DNA of 62,280 nucleotides from Gammaproteobacteria bacterium (GCA_029245905.1 JAQWOJ010000073.1:1-62280); one strand, 5' to 3'. Counted from the first letter of the stretch, positions 9,752-19,164 are shown. The notes: a model not told the origin generated them from the sequence alone. A program made the numbers and translations.

Positions 9752-10710
9752 TCTTTTGATGCGCTTGACTCAAATTTTTTCCCTTCAATTAAGAGATTCG
9801 CGTCAGAATTTCTGTTATCGCGCACTGACACGGGTCTTTTCCCCGCGAACTGTATTGTATAAATCCTTAGGCTATTATTCCCACAAGATACTGTAAAAGA
9901 GTCTTGAGTTATCTCCTCGATTAGGCCTGCCCCGACCGCGGTCGCCTTAGTTTCAACGGCGGCACTAATGACTCTAATCCGCTGCCCATCCAAGAAGGTG
10001 AAAGCCGGGTATCTACCGGCGCCTGCCCGAATTTGGCGACTTATCTCAACTGCATCACAAGCCCAGTCAATAAGAGCCTCTTGTTTCTCCAATTTAGAAG
10101 CATAGCAACTTTTAGTATCGTCTTGTTTAACCGCATTTTTTAATAACTCTTTTAAGCGTGATAAGCTATCGACTAACGCTAGCCGCCCGACATCCACGAG
10201 TTTGTTTTCTAAATCTTCTCTTGTGTCTACATTTGAGATGGGAACTTCTGCTCTAAGTAGTATGTCCCCGGTATCGAGACCCTCTTCCATAGACATAATA
10301 GTGACACCAGACACTTTATCGCCTGCGAGGAGAGCCCTCTCGATAGGTGCTGCTCCTCGCCACCGAGGAAGAAGCGACGCGTGGACGTTTATGCACCCCA
10401 ATTTAGGTATCGATAGGACCGCCTTTGGTAAAATAGCACCGTATGCAACGACAACAACAACATCAGCATGGAAACTATCAAGCCGCGCTTGCTCAATTGC
10501 GTCATTCAGCGTATCTGGTTGAATGACCGATAAGTTGTTTCTCTCCGCAAGCGTTTTTACTGGAGAGTTGCTTAGTTTTTTTCCGCGGCCAGCTCTCCTG
10601 TCTGGTCGGGTGTAAACGGCGACAACGTCATGCTGGGTTTGTAAAATTGCATCCAGATGACGAGCTGCAAATTCTGGTGTACCAGCAAAAACTATGCGTA
10701 AAGAGGTCAT
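9748..10710 (-). CDS. fmt: Methionyl-tRNA formyltransferase
   Basis: This enzyme formylates initiator Met-tRNA using 10-formyltetrahydrofolate. At 320 aa it is full length. The N-terminal VFAGTPEFAARHL motif, the HASLLPRWRGAAPIERA folate and active-site block near residue 110, and the MEEGLDTGDIL segment are diagnostic. It pairs with the upstream def gene, whose product removes the formyl group after translation begins. The two are separated by 14 bp. Confidence 0.97.
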   Translation of the reverse strand: MTSLRIVFAGTPEFAARHLDAILQTQHDVVAVYTRPDRRAGRGKKLSNSPVKTLAERNNLSVIQPDTLNDAIEQARLDSFHADVVVVVAYGAILPKAVLSIPKLGCINVHASLLPRWRGAAPIERALLAGDKVSGVTIMSMEEGLDTGDILLRAEVPISNVDTREDLENKLVDVGRLALVDSLSRLKELLKNAVKQDDTKSCYASKLEKQEALIDWACDAVEISRQIRAGAGRYPAFTFLDGQRIRVISAAVETKATAVGAGLIEEITQDSFTVSCGNNSLRIYTIQFAGKRPVSVRDNRNSDANLLIEGKKFESSASKE

Positions 10711-10724
10711 GTTACACTTTTAAT

Positions 10725-11231
10725 TTACGAGTGCTTTCTTTGTTCTTTTTCTAATTTATTACGAATCCGGTTTCTTTTTAAAGCGCTCAGATAGTCTACA
10801 AAAAGTTTACCATCTAGGTGATCAATCTCATGTTGAATACAAGTGGAAAGAATACCTTCTGCCTTTAATTCAAAAACTTCGCCTATTTTATCTTGTGCTT
10901 TTAAAAGAATAGTCTCCGGGCGGCATACAGTCTCATAGAAACCTGGCACGGATAAACATCCTTCATCATATTCGGCCAAGTCTTCCTTGATTATTTGAAA
11001 AGAGGGATTTACTAGAATTTTTGGATTATCCCTGTCTTCAGAAACGTCTAACACTATTAGTCGTTTATGAATATCGACTTGCGTAGCAGCTAAGCCGATA
11101 CCATTTGCATCGTACATTGTCTCTAACATGTCATCAATCAATCCGCTCAGTTCCTCATCGAAAACCTTTACCGGTGTGGCAACCTTTCTAAGATTGGGGT
11201 GTGGAAATTCAAGGATTTGTAAAATCGACAT
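10725..11231 (-). CDS. def: Peptide deformylase
   Basis: This metalloenzyme removes the N-formyl group from new proteins. The three motifs are clear: [10 protein letters not shown] near residue 45, EGCLSVPG near residue 88 (Cys metal ligand) and QHEIDHLDG near residue 132 (two His ligands and catalytic Glu). The open frame extends upstream to 11303, but [15 protein letters not shown] at 11231 is the usual start and gives 168 aa. In Pseudomonas-like genomes def is followed on the other side by lysM and dprA. Here the next gene is tsaC, reading the opposite way. Confidence 0.97.
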   Translation of the reverse strand: MSILQILEFPHPNLRKVATPVKVFDEELSGLIDDMLETMYDANGIGLAATQVDIHKRLIVLDVSEDRDNPKILVNPSFQIIKEDLAEYDEGCLSVPGFYETVCRPETILLKAQDKIGEVFELKAEGILSTCIQHEIDHLDGKLFVDYLSALKRNRIRNKLEKEQRKHS

Positions 11232-11450
11232 TATATCAAAGCGCCTATGTATTCTGGTTACCTTCGCCCGGGTAAAAAAACTAACCCAATAATTATAACG
11301 CATCGCCTATGAAACATTGAAGCAATTGAGACCTCGGAGTGGCTCTGGAAAACACGTTGACTATACTTTCCTGAACACCTTTTCCTCAAAATATGGTCTA
11401 ATGGACTCTTGTAATTCTACCTTTACTTTAAATCGTTAAAAAGAAAGCTA

Positions 11451-12005
11451 ATGGGCAAAAATGACATCGAAATTGCCTGCTCTCTTCTAGAAACCGGAGG
11501 TATCATCGCTTATCCGACCGAGTCGGTCTGGGGTCTTGGTTGTGATCCTTATAATGAGTCTGCGGTCCAGCGCATCTTAGATTTAAAGAAGAGACCCTTA
11601 GACAAGGGTTTGATTCTCGTCGCTGGGGAATTCGATCAGATTGGAGACCTGATTGACCCACTCTCCGGAGAATTTGGTGATCGTCTGAGAGCTTCTTGGC
11701 CGGGCCCTACCACCTGGTTAATTCCCGACCCACTAAATTTCTTCCCGAATTGGATAAAAGGGCAGCACTCATCGGTCGCCATCAGAATAAGCGCTCATCC
11801 GTTAGTTTCAGCACTATGTAACCAATTCGGACAGCCAGTGGTATCAACCTCAGCAAATTTTTCCGGTCAGCTGGAAATTAAGTCTAAGGCTGATGTTGAG
11901 TGCCAGTTTGGGGTTAATATTGATTATATTCTTGATGGTGAGCTTGGTGGCAGGCAAAACACCTCCACGATAAGAGACCTAACTACAGGTAAGATTTTAC
12001 GGTAA
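11451..12005 (+). CDS. tsaC: Threonylcarbamoyl-AMP synthase
   Basis: This enzyme makes threonylcarbamoyl-AMP from threonine, bicarbonate and ATP for the t6A37 modification of ANN-decoding tRNAs. At 184 aa it is the short TsaC (YrdC) form, without the Sua5 C-terminal domain. Diagnostic parts are GGIIAYPTESVWGLGCDP near residue 17, the lysine-rich KKRPLDKGLI segment, a WPGPTTWL block near residue 83 and a VVSTSANFSG block near residue 128. It starts a rightward run with hemF and aroE. Confidence 0.95.
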   Translation: MGKNDIEIACSLLETGGIIAYPTESVWGLGCDPYNESAVQRILDLKKRPLDKGLILVAGEFDQIGDLIDPLSGEFGDRLRASWPGPTTWLIPDPLNFFPNWIKGQHSSVAIRISAHPLVSALCNQFGQPVVSTSANFSGQLEIKSKADVECQFGVNIDYILDGELGGRQNTSTIRDLTTGKILR

Positions 12006-12031
12006 AGAATTGTTCTTATGGAGCTTGAAGA

Positions 12032-12943
12032 TTGAATTATATAGAGTCGGTAACTTTCAGAAACTTTCTGCTTAAGTTTCAGGAAGAAATCTGCGCCAGC
12101 GTTGAAGGGTTTGAGCCGAATGCCTTATTTCAGTGTGATCGATGGGATAGAGACAAAGGCGGATCTGGTATATCAAAGGTGTTGACGGATGGCGCGGTGT
12201 TTGAGAAGGCAGGTGTAAATTTCTCGCATGTTTTTGGAAAATCCATGCCTCCGTCAGCAACTGTTCAGCGTCCCGAGCTAGCAGGCAAGTCTTTTGAGGC
12301 AATGGGTGTGTCGCTCGTGCTCCATCCGGTCAACCCATTCATCCCCACTTCTCATGCAAACTTTCGACTCTTTGTTGCGGACACGGGCGAAGGAAAAAGC
12401 ACTTGGTGGTTTGGAGGAGGTTATGATTTAACTCCATATTACGGTAACGACGACGATTGTATCCACTGGCATCAAACTGCGAAAGCAGCATGTGAGCCTT
12501 TCGGAGATCAGTATTACTCACAATTCAAAAAACAATGTGATGACTACTTCTATATAAAGCACCGGCATGAGCCTAGAGGAATTGGTGGACTTTTCTTTGA
12601 TGATTTTAACGAATTGGGATTTCAAGGCTCTCTAAATTTTGTGCAGAATTTGGCAGAAAGCTATCTACAAGCTTATCTCCCAATAGTTAACAAAAGAAAA
12701 AATATGTTTTACTCAAAGGCTAATAAAGAATTTCAAGAATATCGACGTGGTCGTTATGCCGAATTTAACCTCGTATACGATAGGGGAACTGTATTTGGTC
12801 TTCAGTCTGGTGTGGGTAGGATTGAATCAATTTTAATGTCTTTGCCACCGACGGTGAGATGGACTTATGATTGGAACCCAGAGCCAGGGTCCGAAGAAGA
12901 AAAGCTTTACGAACATTATCTAAAGCCGCAAGACTGGGTTTAG
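12032..12943 (+). CDS. hemF: Oxygen-dependent coproporphyrinogen III oxidase (TTG start)
   Basis: This enzyme converts coproporphyrinogen III to protoporphyrinogen IX with O2, a haem biosynthesis step suited to aerobic life. At 303 aa it is full length. Clear family blocks are FHP-like SLVLHPVNPFIPTSHANFR near residue 93, WWFGGGYDLTPYY near residue 123, KHRHEPRGIGGLFFDD near residue 172 and the C-terminal EYRRGRYAEFNLVYDRGT. The start is TTG at 12032, supported by GGAG (12020-12023) 8 nt upstream. Haem from this pathway would feed the oxidase and cytochromes encoded next door. Confidence 0.96.
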   Translation: MNYIESVTFRNFLLKFQEEICASVEGFEPNALFQCDRWDRDKGGSGISKVLTDGAVFEKAGVNFSHVFGKSMPPSATVQRPELAGKSFEAMGVSLVLHPVNPFIPTSHANFRLFVADTGEGKSTWWFGGGYDLTPYYGNDDDCIHWHQTAKAACEPFGDQYYSQFKKQCDDYFYIKHRHEPRGIGGLFFDDFNELGFQGSLNFVQNLAESYLQAYLPIVNKRKNMFYSKANKEFQEYRRGRYAEFNLVYDRGTVFGLQSGVGRIESILMSLPPTVRWTYDWNPEPGSEEEKLYEHYLKPQDWV

Positions 12944-12976
12944 TGGTTTAGAGAATCTATAAAAATAGGAAACAAG

Positions 12977-13789
12977 ATGCTTCGCTTTGCCGTTGTGGGT
13001 AGCCCGGTTGCACACAGTAAATCACCCATCATTCATGCTTTGTTTGCGGGCCAAACTGGCGTGAATCTGAAATATGATACTGAAGAAGTTTGCGCACAGA
13101 ATTTTGATAACTTTGTAATTCAATTTTTTGCAGGAGGTGGTGCAGGGCTAAACGTGACTTTGCCGCATAAAGAAAGGGCAAAGAAAATAGCTGTAAACCT
13201 CGAACCTCTCGCGAAAAGAGCCGGCGCGGTGAACACATTATTTGTTAATTCTAGACAAGAGATTTGTGGTGATAACACAGATGGCCCCGGCCTCGTAGCT
13301 GATATCAAAGTTAATAATGGAGTCGATATCGGAGGCAAAGATGTTCTGCTCCTGGGCGCCGGTGGCGCTATTCGAGGGGTCCTCGCGCCTCTTATAAATG
13401 AGGGCCCTTCCAGTGTCACAATTGTAAATCGAACAATCTCAAAGGCAGCATTATTAAAGAAAGAGTTTAGCGAAACTTTAGATATTCAAATCGCGAATTA
13501 TGAAAGTCTTAAGGGAAGTTTTGATTTAATTATCAACGGTACATCCTCGGGCATAACCGGTGGAGTTCCCCCTCTCAAAGAAGAAAATATTTGCACGAAT
13601 ACATACTGCTACGACATGATGTATGGGGACAAAGAAACTGACTTTATTACTTGGGCGAAAAGTAAAGGCGTAAGGAATACTTCTGATGGACTTGGGATGT
13701 TAGTTGAGCAAGCGGCAGAGTCTTTTTTTCGTTGGCATGGGCTTAGGCCCAATACTGGGGATGTAGTGAAAGAGTTGAGAGCTTCCTAG
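12977..13789 (+). CDS. aroE: Shikimate dehydrogenase
   Basis: This NADP-dependent enzyme reduces 3-dehydroshikimate in aromatic amino acid synthesis. At 270 aa it is full length. The shikimate-binding SPVAHSKSPIIH motif near residue 9, the catalytic lysine in NVTLPHKE near residue 58, GDNTDGPG near residue 97 and the Rossmann LLLGAGGAIRG block near residue 121 all match. It is the last gene of tsaC-hemF-aroE and is followed by a strong hairpin terminator. Confidence 0.96.
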   Translation: MLRFAVVGSPVAHSKSPIIHALFAGQTGVNLKYDTEEVCAQNFDNFVIQFFAGGGAGLNVTLPHKERAKKIAVNLEPLAKRAGAVNTLFVNSRQEICGDNTDGPGLVADIKVNNGVDIGGKDVLLLGAGGAIRGVLAPLINEGPSSVTIVNRTISKAALLKKEFSETLDIQIANYESLKGSFDLIINGTSSGITGGVPPLKEENICTNTYCYDMMYGDKETDFITWAKSKGVRNTSDGLGMLVEQAAESFFRWHGLRPNTGDVVKELRAS

Positions 13790-13804
13790 TTCCTGGATTT
13801 TGGT

Positions 13805-13850
13805 AACGAAGGCCGCAGGGGCTGCCTGCACCCTTCGTTGAGAATTTTTT
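13805..13850 (+). terminator. Rho-independent terminator after aroE
   Basis: A long hairpin pairs AACGAAGG (13805-13812) with CCTTCGTT (13832-13839), and inside it GCAGG (13815-13819) with CCTGC (13825-13829). Six T residues follow (13845-13850). It lies 16 bp past the aroE stop. On the opposite strand the stem could also fold after the cox subunit IV gene, but no T-run follows there. Confidence 0.9.
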
Positions 13851-14244
13851 AGTGGGCTTCTTCTTGCCCGTGCTCACCGCCTTCGCCACCATGAAGGTCT
13901 GCCGGAGTTAGGGCCACAGCATTTCTATCATGGCCCATATAGTTAAAACGAGCTTCTTCAGCGTACTTCCCTTCCACGGTCATCATTCCTATTAGGACTA
14001 ACAAAACGCTTGGTGGGCCAAGGATAGTCAGAACTAGAGCCAGTCGTTCCCAGACCACATGCATGAAAATAGCTATAATGAAGCCGGCCTTGAGAAACAT
14101 AAATGTAATTACTAATGTCCAGCGCATCGCGCCTTGGACCTCAAAATAATCGACGGCGTAAGAGAAACCGCTAAGTACGAAAAGCAAGATCCAAATTTTG
14201 TAGTAAATCCCTAGGGGATGTTGTTGTCCTTCAGCAGAAGCCAC
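13849..14244 (-). CDS. Cytochrome c oxidase subunit IV (bacterial CyoD/CoxD-like)
   Basis: This is a small membrane protein of 131 aa with three hydrophobic segments (about residues 14-30, 37-58 and 65-90), as in the prokaryotic subunit IV family that stabilises haem-copper oxidases. The C-terminal tail is rich in Gly, Glu and His. It is the last gene of the leftward oxidase operon, 12 bp after the second subunit III gene. Position and topology support the call more than any single motif. Confidence 0.85.
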   Translation of the reverse strand: MASAEGQQHPLGIYYKIWILLFVLSGFSYAVDYFEVQGAMRWTLVITFMFLKAGFIIAIFMHVVWERLALVLTILGPPSVLLVLIGMMTVEGKYAEEARFNYMGHDRNAVALTPADLHGGEGGEHGQEEAH

Positions 14245-14256
14245 TGATGATCTCCT

Positions 14257-14937
14257 CTATAGTAAATAGAAAAATGCGAAGATAAATACCCAAACTAAGT
14301 CGACGAAGTGCCAATATAAACCCGCGATTTCTATTATTTCGAAACCTTTGTCATCGTAGTGTCCACGCTTGACTCTGAACGCTACCCAAAGCAGATAAAT
14401 TACACCACCTGTCACATGGAGACCATGGAACCCGGTCACCATAAAAAATATTGATCCGAATTGTGGAGCACCAAATGGGTTGCCCCAAGGCCTAACTCCC
14501 TCATCGAGAATAAGCTTCGACCATTCGAACATCTGCATGCCGACGAAAGACGCGCCGAAGGCCGCTGTAATACAGATTAACCAAAAAGCCTTTATTTTTT
14601 CCTTGCGATACCCCATGTTGACGGCGAGCGCCATGGTTCCTGAGCTTGTAATCAGTATAAAAGTCATGATGGCTATTAAAATCAGTGGAATGGGGTCCCC
14701 ACCAAAAGAAAGGGCAAATATTTCACTTTGTGCGGGCCATGGCTCGGTGGTCGATAATCTTACATTTAGGTAACCCACCAAGAAGCAGGAAAAAATAAAG
14801 GTGTCACTTACGAGAAAGATCCACATCATGGCCTTGCCCCAAGGCACATGATAAGCCTGTTTATCAGCCGACCAGTCATCAACTAATCCGCTTACTCCCT
14901 CTTGAGGAATGCTCTCACTGGTTATTGCTTCACTCAT
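14257..14937 (-). CDS. Cytochrome c oxidase subunit III (second copy)
   Basis: A 226-aa haem-copper oxidase subunit III with five to six membrane segments. Diagnostic parts are the VPWGKAMMWIFLVSDTF start, GMQMFEWSKLI near residue 131, a TGFHGLHVTGG block near residue 165 and the terminal LYWHFVDLVWVFIF segment. It lies 21 bp after another subunit III-like gene and 12 bp before subunit IV. Subunit III helps proton uptake and stabilises the catalytic subunit. The tandem arrangement is unusual, and I cannot tell which copy is used. Confidence 0.92.
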   Translation of the reverse strand: MSEAITSESIPQEGVSGLVDDWSADKQAYHVPWGKAMMWIFLVSDTFIFSCFLVGYLNVRLSTTEPWPAQSEIFALSFGGDPIPLILIAIMTFILITSSGTMALAVNMGYRKEKIKAFWLICITAAFGASFVGMQMFEWSKLILDEGVRPWGNPFGAPQFGSIFFMVTGFHGLHVTGGVIYLLWVAFRVKRGHYDDKGFEIIEIAGLYWHFVDLVWVFIFAFFYLL

Positions 14938-14958
14938 TAAACTTTATCCCGTTATTTT

Positions 14959-15573
14959 TTATGTATTTAATAAAAGCGCGAAAAGAATAAACCAAACTAT
15001 CAACAAGAAATGCCAATAAAGCGTACAAAGCTCTATGCTTAGTTTAAGTTCTGCTGCTTCTTCGCCAGACAGTAATCGAATAGAACTTTTACTCCATACC
15101 CACAAGCCCCCCAAAAGGTGCGCAGCGTGCAGGCCAGTCATTAAATAGTAGAAAGCGTTTGCTGGATTTGATGTTAGAAACAAGCCGGCTTCTTGTAAAC
15201 TTGCCCAAGTCATCAGCTGCCCCGCTATGAATAAAACAGCGAGCACTCCACCACCAAAAAAAGCCAACCTTAGGTTTTTGTCGTCAGCCCTCTGAGTAAT
15301 ATTTTTTGCCCACTGAAAAAGTAAGCTGCTCGCTATCAGCAGCCCCGTATTAAACCAAAGTTGGCTTGGCTCAGATAAAGGGCGCCAGTCTGGTAGCTCC
15401 ATTCTTAGAAAATAGCCTACGGTAAAGAGAGAAAAAACGACTGACGCAACGACTAGAAAAATAGACAGCGCTACTTTTTCATTTGCTGATTCAAAGGCGC
15501 CCTCTGGTTCTAGTCCGCCTATAACACCTTTACGTTCCCAAGGTTTTGTCGTGATGTTTTTAAAAAAGCTCAT
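14959..15573 (-). CDS. Cytochrome c oxidase subunit III (first copy, divergent)
   Basis: A 204-aa protein with five hydrophobic segments. It has the subunit III signatures TGLHAAHLLGGLWV near residue 143 and a terminal LYWHFLLIVWFILF segment. The N-terminus (a KPWERKGVIGGLEP segment) differs from the next gene. It lies between subunit I and the second subunit III gene. It may be the shorter NorE-like or accessory version of subunit III. The family is sure, the exact role less so. Confidence 0.88.
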   Translation of the reverse strand: MSFFKNITTKPWERKGVIGGLEPEGAFESANEKVALSIFLVVASVVFSLFTVGYFLRMELPDWRPLSEPSQLWFNTGLLIASSLLFQWAKNITQRADDKNLRLAFFGGGVLAVLFIAGQLMTWASLQEAGLFLTSNPANAFYYLMTGLHAAHLLGGLWVWSKSSIRLLSGEEAAELKLSIELCTLYWHFLLIVWFILFALLLNT

Positions 15574-15609
15574 ACTCTGGCTACAGCCTTGTCCGTTTGA
15601 CTTAGATCG

Positions 15610-17358
15610 TTAGCTATCTTTTTGGGGCTCGCTGTTCTCTGGCGTGTCTTGTGAAATGAAATCCTCAGCGGCACCAGGTACGCTATAGTCGTAAGCCCAA
15701 CGATATACTGTCGGTAATGATGCTCCCCAGTTACCATGGACAGGCGGAGTATCTGGTGTCTGCCATTCCAATGACGCAGCTCCCCAGGGATTCGATTCGG
15801 CTTTGGGGCCATTACGGAGGCTCCAAATTATGTTTATAAAAAACAATAATTGGGCTGCTCCTACAAAAAGTGCTGCGATCGTGATTGTTGTGTTGAGGTC
15901 TTGCGCGGATGCCGGAATAAAGTCGGTGGTACCAAGCGCGTAATATCGTCTTGGAACGCCAAGGAATCCAAGATAGTGCATCGGCAGGTAGATCGCATAA
16001 GTTCCTAGGAATGTGCACCAGAAGTGCAATTTCGCCATCCCTTCATTAAACATGCGACCGGTAACTAAAGGGTACCAATGGTAAATAGCGGCGAATACCA
16101 CAAGCACTGGGGATACGCCCATCACCATATGAAAATGAGCCACAACAAAATATGAATCAGAAAGTGGTAAATCGATAACCACGTTTCCAAGGAACAGCCC
16201 GGTTATTCCACCATGAATGAAGGTGAAGATGAAACCTATCGCAAAATACATCGGTGCATTTAATCGGATATCTCCTTCCCATAGAGTTAATATCCAATTG
16301 TAAACCTTAAGTGCTGTGGGGACAGCGATTATCAGAGTAGTTGTTGCGAAGAAGAACCCAAAGTAGGGATGCATTCCACTTACATACATGTGGTGCGCCC
16401 AGACGATAAAGCTCAGCCCCCCTATCGCAATGATCGCCCAAACCATCATCCGGTAGCCGAAGATATTTTTTCGCGCATGCACACTAAGTACATCTGAAAC
16501 TAACCCAAACGCTGGAAGCGCGACGATGTAGACTTCGGGGTGTCCAAAAAACCAGAATAAATGCTGGAAAAGGATTGGCGAGCCGCCGTTATGATCGAGA
16601 GGTGTTCCAGATTCGATAATTGCGGGCATAAAAAAGCTAGTTCCGAGCAAGATATCAAAGAGCATCATGATTGCAGAAACCAAGAGTGCTGGGAATGCAA
16701 ATAGCGCCAATAGCGTAGCGACAAAGATCCCCCAAACAGTCAGAGGTAATCTCATCATTGTTAGACCGCGGCACCGGTATTGCAAAACGGTTACGACGTA
16801 GTTCAGTCCACCCATCGTTGCGGCAACGATAAACACCGCCAATGAAATAAGCATTAAGACAATACCCATATCATGCCCGGGCGTGCCGGCTAGATTCGTT
16901 TGTGGAGGATAAAGTGTCCATCCTCCTCCCGTAGGGCCGCCACTAACAAAAAAGCTTGCCATCAAAATAATTACAGAAACCAGAAATACCCAGACAGACA
17001 ACATATTCAGGAAAGGGAAGACCATATCGCGAGCACCACACATAAGTGGGATCATATAATTTCCGAAACCGCCAAGGAAAAGCGCCGTCAAGAGGTAAAC
17101 GACCATTATCATTCCATGCATAGTTACTGCTTGATAATAAAAACTAGGGTCTATAAAAGTTGCAGTCTCAGGAAATCCAAGCTGCATCCGGAAGAGCAGA
17201 GACAGCACTAATCCAACCACTCCTGTGAATACTGCGAGGCCACCATATTGTATGGCGATGACTTTGTGATCCTGACTCCAAACGTACTTTTCCACAAAGC
17301 TGTGTGGGTGGTGCATTTCCGTTTCGTGGTCGCTATCCGCTAAAGGTACGTAAGCCAT
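15610..17358 (-). CDS. ctaD: Cytochrome c oxidase subunit I
   Basis: This is the catalytic, proton-pumping subunit of an aa3-type oxidase, with about twelve membrane segments in 582 aa. The CuB region WFFGHPEVYIVALPAFG near residue 266 holds the His-Tyr pair, WAHHMYVSGM near residue 315 the two further CuB histidines, and VVAHFHMVMG near residue 400 the haem ligands. MHGMIMVVYLL near residue 79 supplies the low-spin haem ligand. The Glu/Tyr pattern is that of A-type oxidases. It is the second gene of the operon, 64 bp after subunit II. Confidence 0.97.
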   Translation of the reverse strand: MAYVPLADSDHETEMHHPHSFVEKYVWSQDHKVIAIQYGGLAVFTGVVGLVLSLLFRMQLGFPETATFIDPSFYYQAVTMHGMIMVVYLLTALFLGGFGNYMIPLMCGARDMVFPFLNMLSVWVFLVSVIILMASFFVSGGPTGGGWTLYPPQTNLAGTPGHDMGIVLMLISLAVFIVAATMGGLNYVVTVLQYRCRGLTMMRLPLTVWGIFVATLLALFAFPALLVSAIMMLFDILLGTSFFMPAIIESGTPLDHNGGSPILFQHLFWFFGHPEVYIVALPAFGLVSDVLSVHARKNIFGYRMMVWAIIAIGGLSFIVWAHHMYVSGMHPYFGFFFATTTLIIAVPTALKVYNWILTLWEGDIRLNAPMYFAIGFIFTFIHGGITGLFLGNVVIDLPLSDSYFVVAHFHMVMGVSPVLVVFAAIYHWYPLVTGRMFNEGMAKLHFWCTFLGTYAIYLPMHYLGFLGVPRRYYALGTTDFIPASAQDLNTTITIAALFVGAAQLLFFINIIWSLRNGPKAESNPWGAASLEWQTPDTPPVHGNWGASLPTVYRWAYDYSVPGAAEDFISQDTPENSEPQKDS

Positions 17359-17422
17359 TAATTTCTCCTAGACTATCTTTTCTATTGCGGCCCAAGGCCT
17401 AAAAATTCTTTACTAACCACTT

Positions 17423-18790
17423 TTATCTGAGTGTATTGATGTAAGCGGCAACGTCATTAATCTCTTCTAAATCTGCCATCGCAGTAGACATTGACACCAT
17501 TTGTTCGCCATAAGTATCACTAGGGTGCATACCCCGTATTCCCGCTAGAAAATTACTGATTTGAGTGACGAAGTACCAATCACTCATCCCAGCGAGTGCC
17601 GGAGCATCTGTATACCAAGTTCCACTACCATCATCCAAGTGGCAAGCCGCACAGTTGCGATCATAAATATCGCCACCATTGGCAACGTCAGCGCTGATAG
17701 TTGGGGTACTGGGCTCATCGGGGAACGTCTCAATGTAAGCGGAAACGTTTCGCACGGCGGCATCATCCGCCAGTGTCATCGCCATCGGCACCATAGCGGC
17801 GCCATTTGTATCACCATCGCCGCCTCTTGCGCCAACCTTGAAATGATTCAATTGTCTTTCTGTATACCAAGCCTTTTGGCCCGCTATTTTGGGCGAATTC
17901 AACTGTTGATTGCCTTCACCTTGCGCACCATGACAAGTTGCACAGATTGCGTAGGCTGCCTGTCCCGCTATCAAGTCTGGTTCAGGCCCAGATTGTGTTT
18001 CTGCAAAGGTCGGCTGCGCAGCGATCCACGCGTCGAAGTCTTCTTGCGACTCAACAGTGACCGAACCGCGCATAATGTAATGGCCGATGCCGCAAAGCTC
18101 TTCACATAAAAGGTCGTAGGTCCCTTCCTTTGTGGGATCAAACCAAAGGTAAGAAACCATTCCTGGCACTAAGTCCATTTTTACTCTGAATTGCGTGACT
18201 GTATAGTTGTGAAGAACATCGTGTGAACGCAATAGTGCTTGAACCGGCTGGTTAACTGCTAAATGCATATTGGGATCGTTCACAACCACATCATCTTGAC
18301 CGTATGGGTCTTGAGGGTTTATACCGAAAGGGTTTTCTTCTGTAACGTTGGAAACGTCAGCCGCTCCAAGTTGGCCGTCTGCTCCAGGATAACGAAATTG
18401 CCACTGCCACTGTGATCCTAAAACCTCATACTGGAGAGCTTCTTCGGGAACAGTTACAAAGTTTGCCCAGACGAAAAGGCCTGGAGCGAGCATTGCAACG
18501 ACACCTATTGTGGTAATGACGGTTAGGTTCATTTCAAGTTTATGGTTCTCAGGCTCATAAACTGCCTTGTGACCAGGTTTGTGGCGATATTTGTAGACAC
18601 ACCAAGCCATGAAAAGATTCAAAATTATGAAAGCGGCTCCAGTAACCCAGAACGTAACGTTAATAGTGAAATCGATAAGGCCCCAATCTGTAGCGATCTC
18701 GGTAAAATACCACGGACCACCAAAAGCTTGGGAAAAATGAAAAATTACAGTACCTATAACTAGGAGAACAACAACGACCGCTAAAGCCAT
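17423..18790 (-). CDS. ctaC: Cytochrome c oxidase subunit II fused to two cytochrome c domains
   Basis: Subunit II receives electrons through its CuA centre. The CuA site is seen as LLCEELCGIGHYIM near residue 227. Three hydrophobic segments precede the periplasmic domain (about residues 1-22, 40-65 and 88-112). Two class I cytochrome c domains follow, with CATCH near residue 284 and CAACH near residue 382, each with a distal Met in a PMAM/SMSTAM-like segment. At 455 aa it is far longer than a plain subunit II, and even longer than caa3-type proteins with one haem c. Electrons could therefore pass through two covalently tethered haems c before CuA. It is the first gene of the leftward operon. 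Confidence 0.95.
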   Translation of the reverse strand: MALAVVVVLLVIGTVIFHFSQAFGGPWYFTEIATDWGLIDFTINVTFWVTGAAFIILNLFMAWCVYKYRHKPGHKAVYEPENHKLEMNLTVITTIGVVAMLAPGLFVWANFVTVPEEALQYEVLGSQWQWQFRYPGADGQLGAADVSNVTEENPFGINPQDPYGQDDVVVNDPNMHLAVNQPVQALLRSHDVLHNYTVTQFRVKMDLVPGMVSYLWFDPTKEGTYDLLCEELCGIGHYIMRGSVTVESQEDFDAWIAAQPTFAETQSGPEPDLIAGQAAYAICATCHGAQGEGNQQLNSPKIAGQKAWYTERQLNHFKVGARGGDGDTNGAAMVPMAMTLADDAAVRNVSAYIETFPDEPSTPTISADVANGGDIYDRNCAACHLDDGSGTWYTDAPALAGMSDWYFVTQISNFLAGIRGMHPSDTYGEQMVSMSTAMADLEEINDVAAYINTLR

Positions 18791-18823
18791 AAAAGTGTAT
18801 TCCTTCTAAAAATTACAAACGTG

Positions 18824-18839
18824 TTCCTGCCGGCAGGAA
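18824..18839. repeat. 16-bp perfect palindrome upstream of ctaC
   Basis: TTCCTGCCGGCAGGAA reads the same on both strands. It lies 34 bp before the ctaC start codon, so it could be an operator, or a hairpin in the leader of the leftward oxidase mRNA. I do not recognise the binding protein. Confidence 0.7.
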
Positions 18840-19130
18840 GACATCGCTGCCCCCGCGCCCCGCTGGAAGTTTAATCCTTTTATTATCATTTCTTATTCAG
18901 GGAACCAGAGCTTGATATACAACTAATCTGTTAGCGCTATCAGCAGGTTTTCAAACACTCACTTCTCCAGCTTATGCCCCAGTGCTTTCCCTTGTTGTTA
19001 TTATAACCTGAATGGCGTTTTAACTATCCTCTATCACTTGATCTTAGTCAGCTAAATAGGGAATAAGCTTAATAATACGCGAATCGAATCTTATAGAAAA
19101 ACGCGTTTTATCGCAAGTAATTATGATCCC

Positions 19131-19145
19131 CCAACCGCCAGTTGG
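19131..19145. repeat. Inverted repeat CCAAC-N5-GTTGG
   Basis: A perfect 5+5 dyad with a 5-nt centre in the oxidase/ctaB intergenic region. It is short, so it is weak alone, but it is one of five dyads in this gap. Confidence 0.4.
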
Positions 19146-19164
19146 CCGGACCCGATCGACGAAT

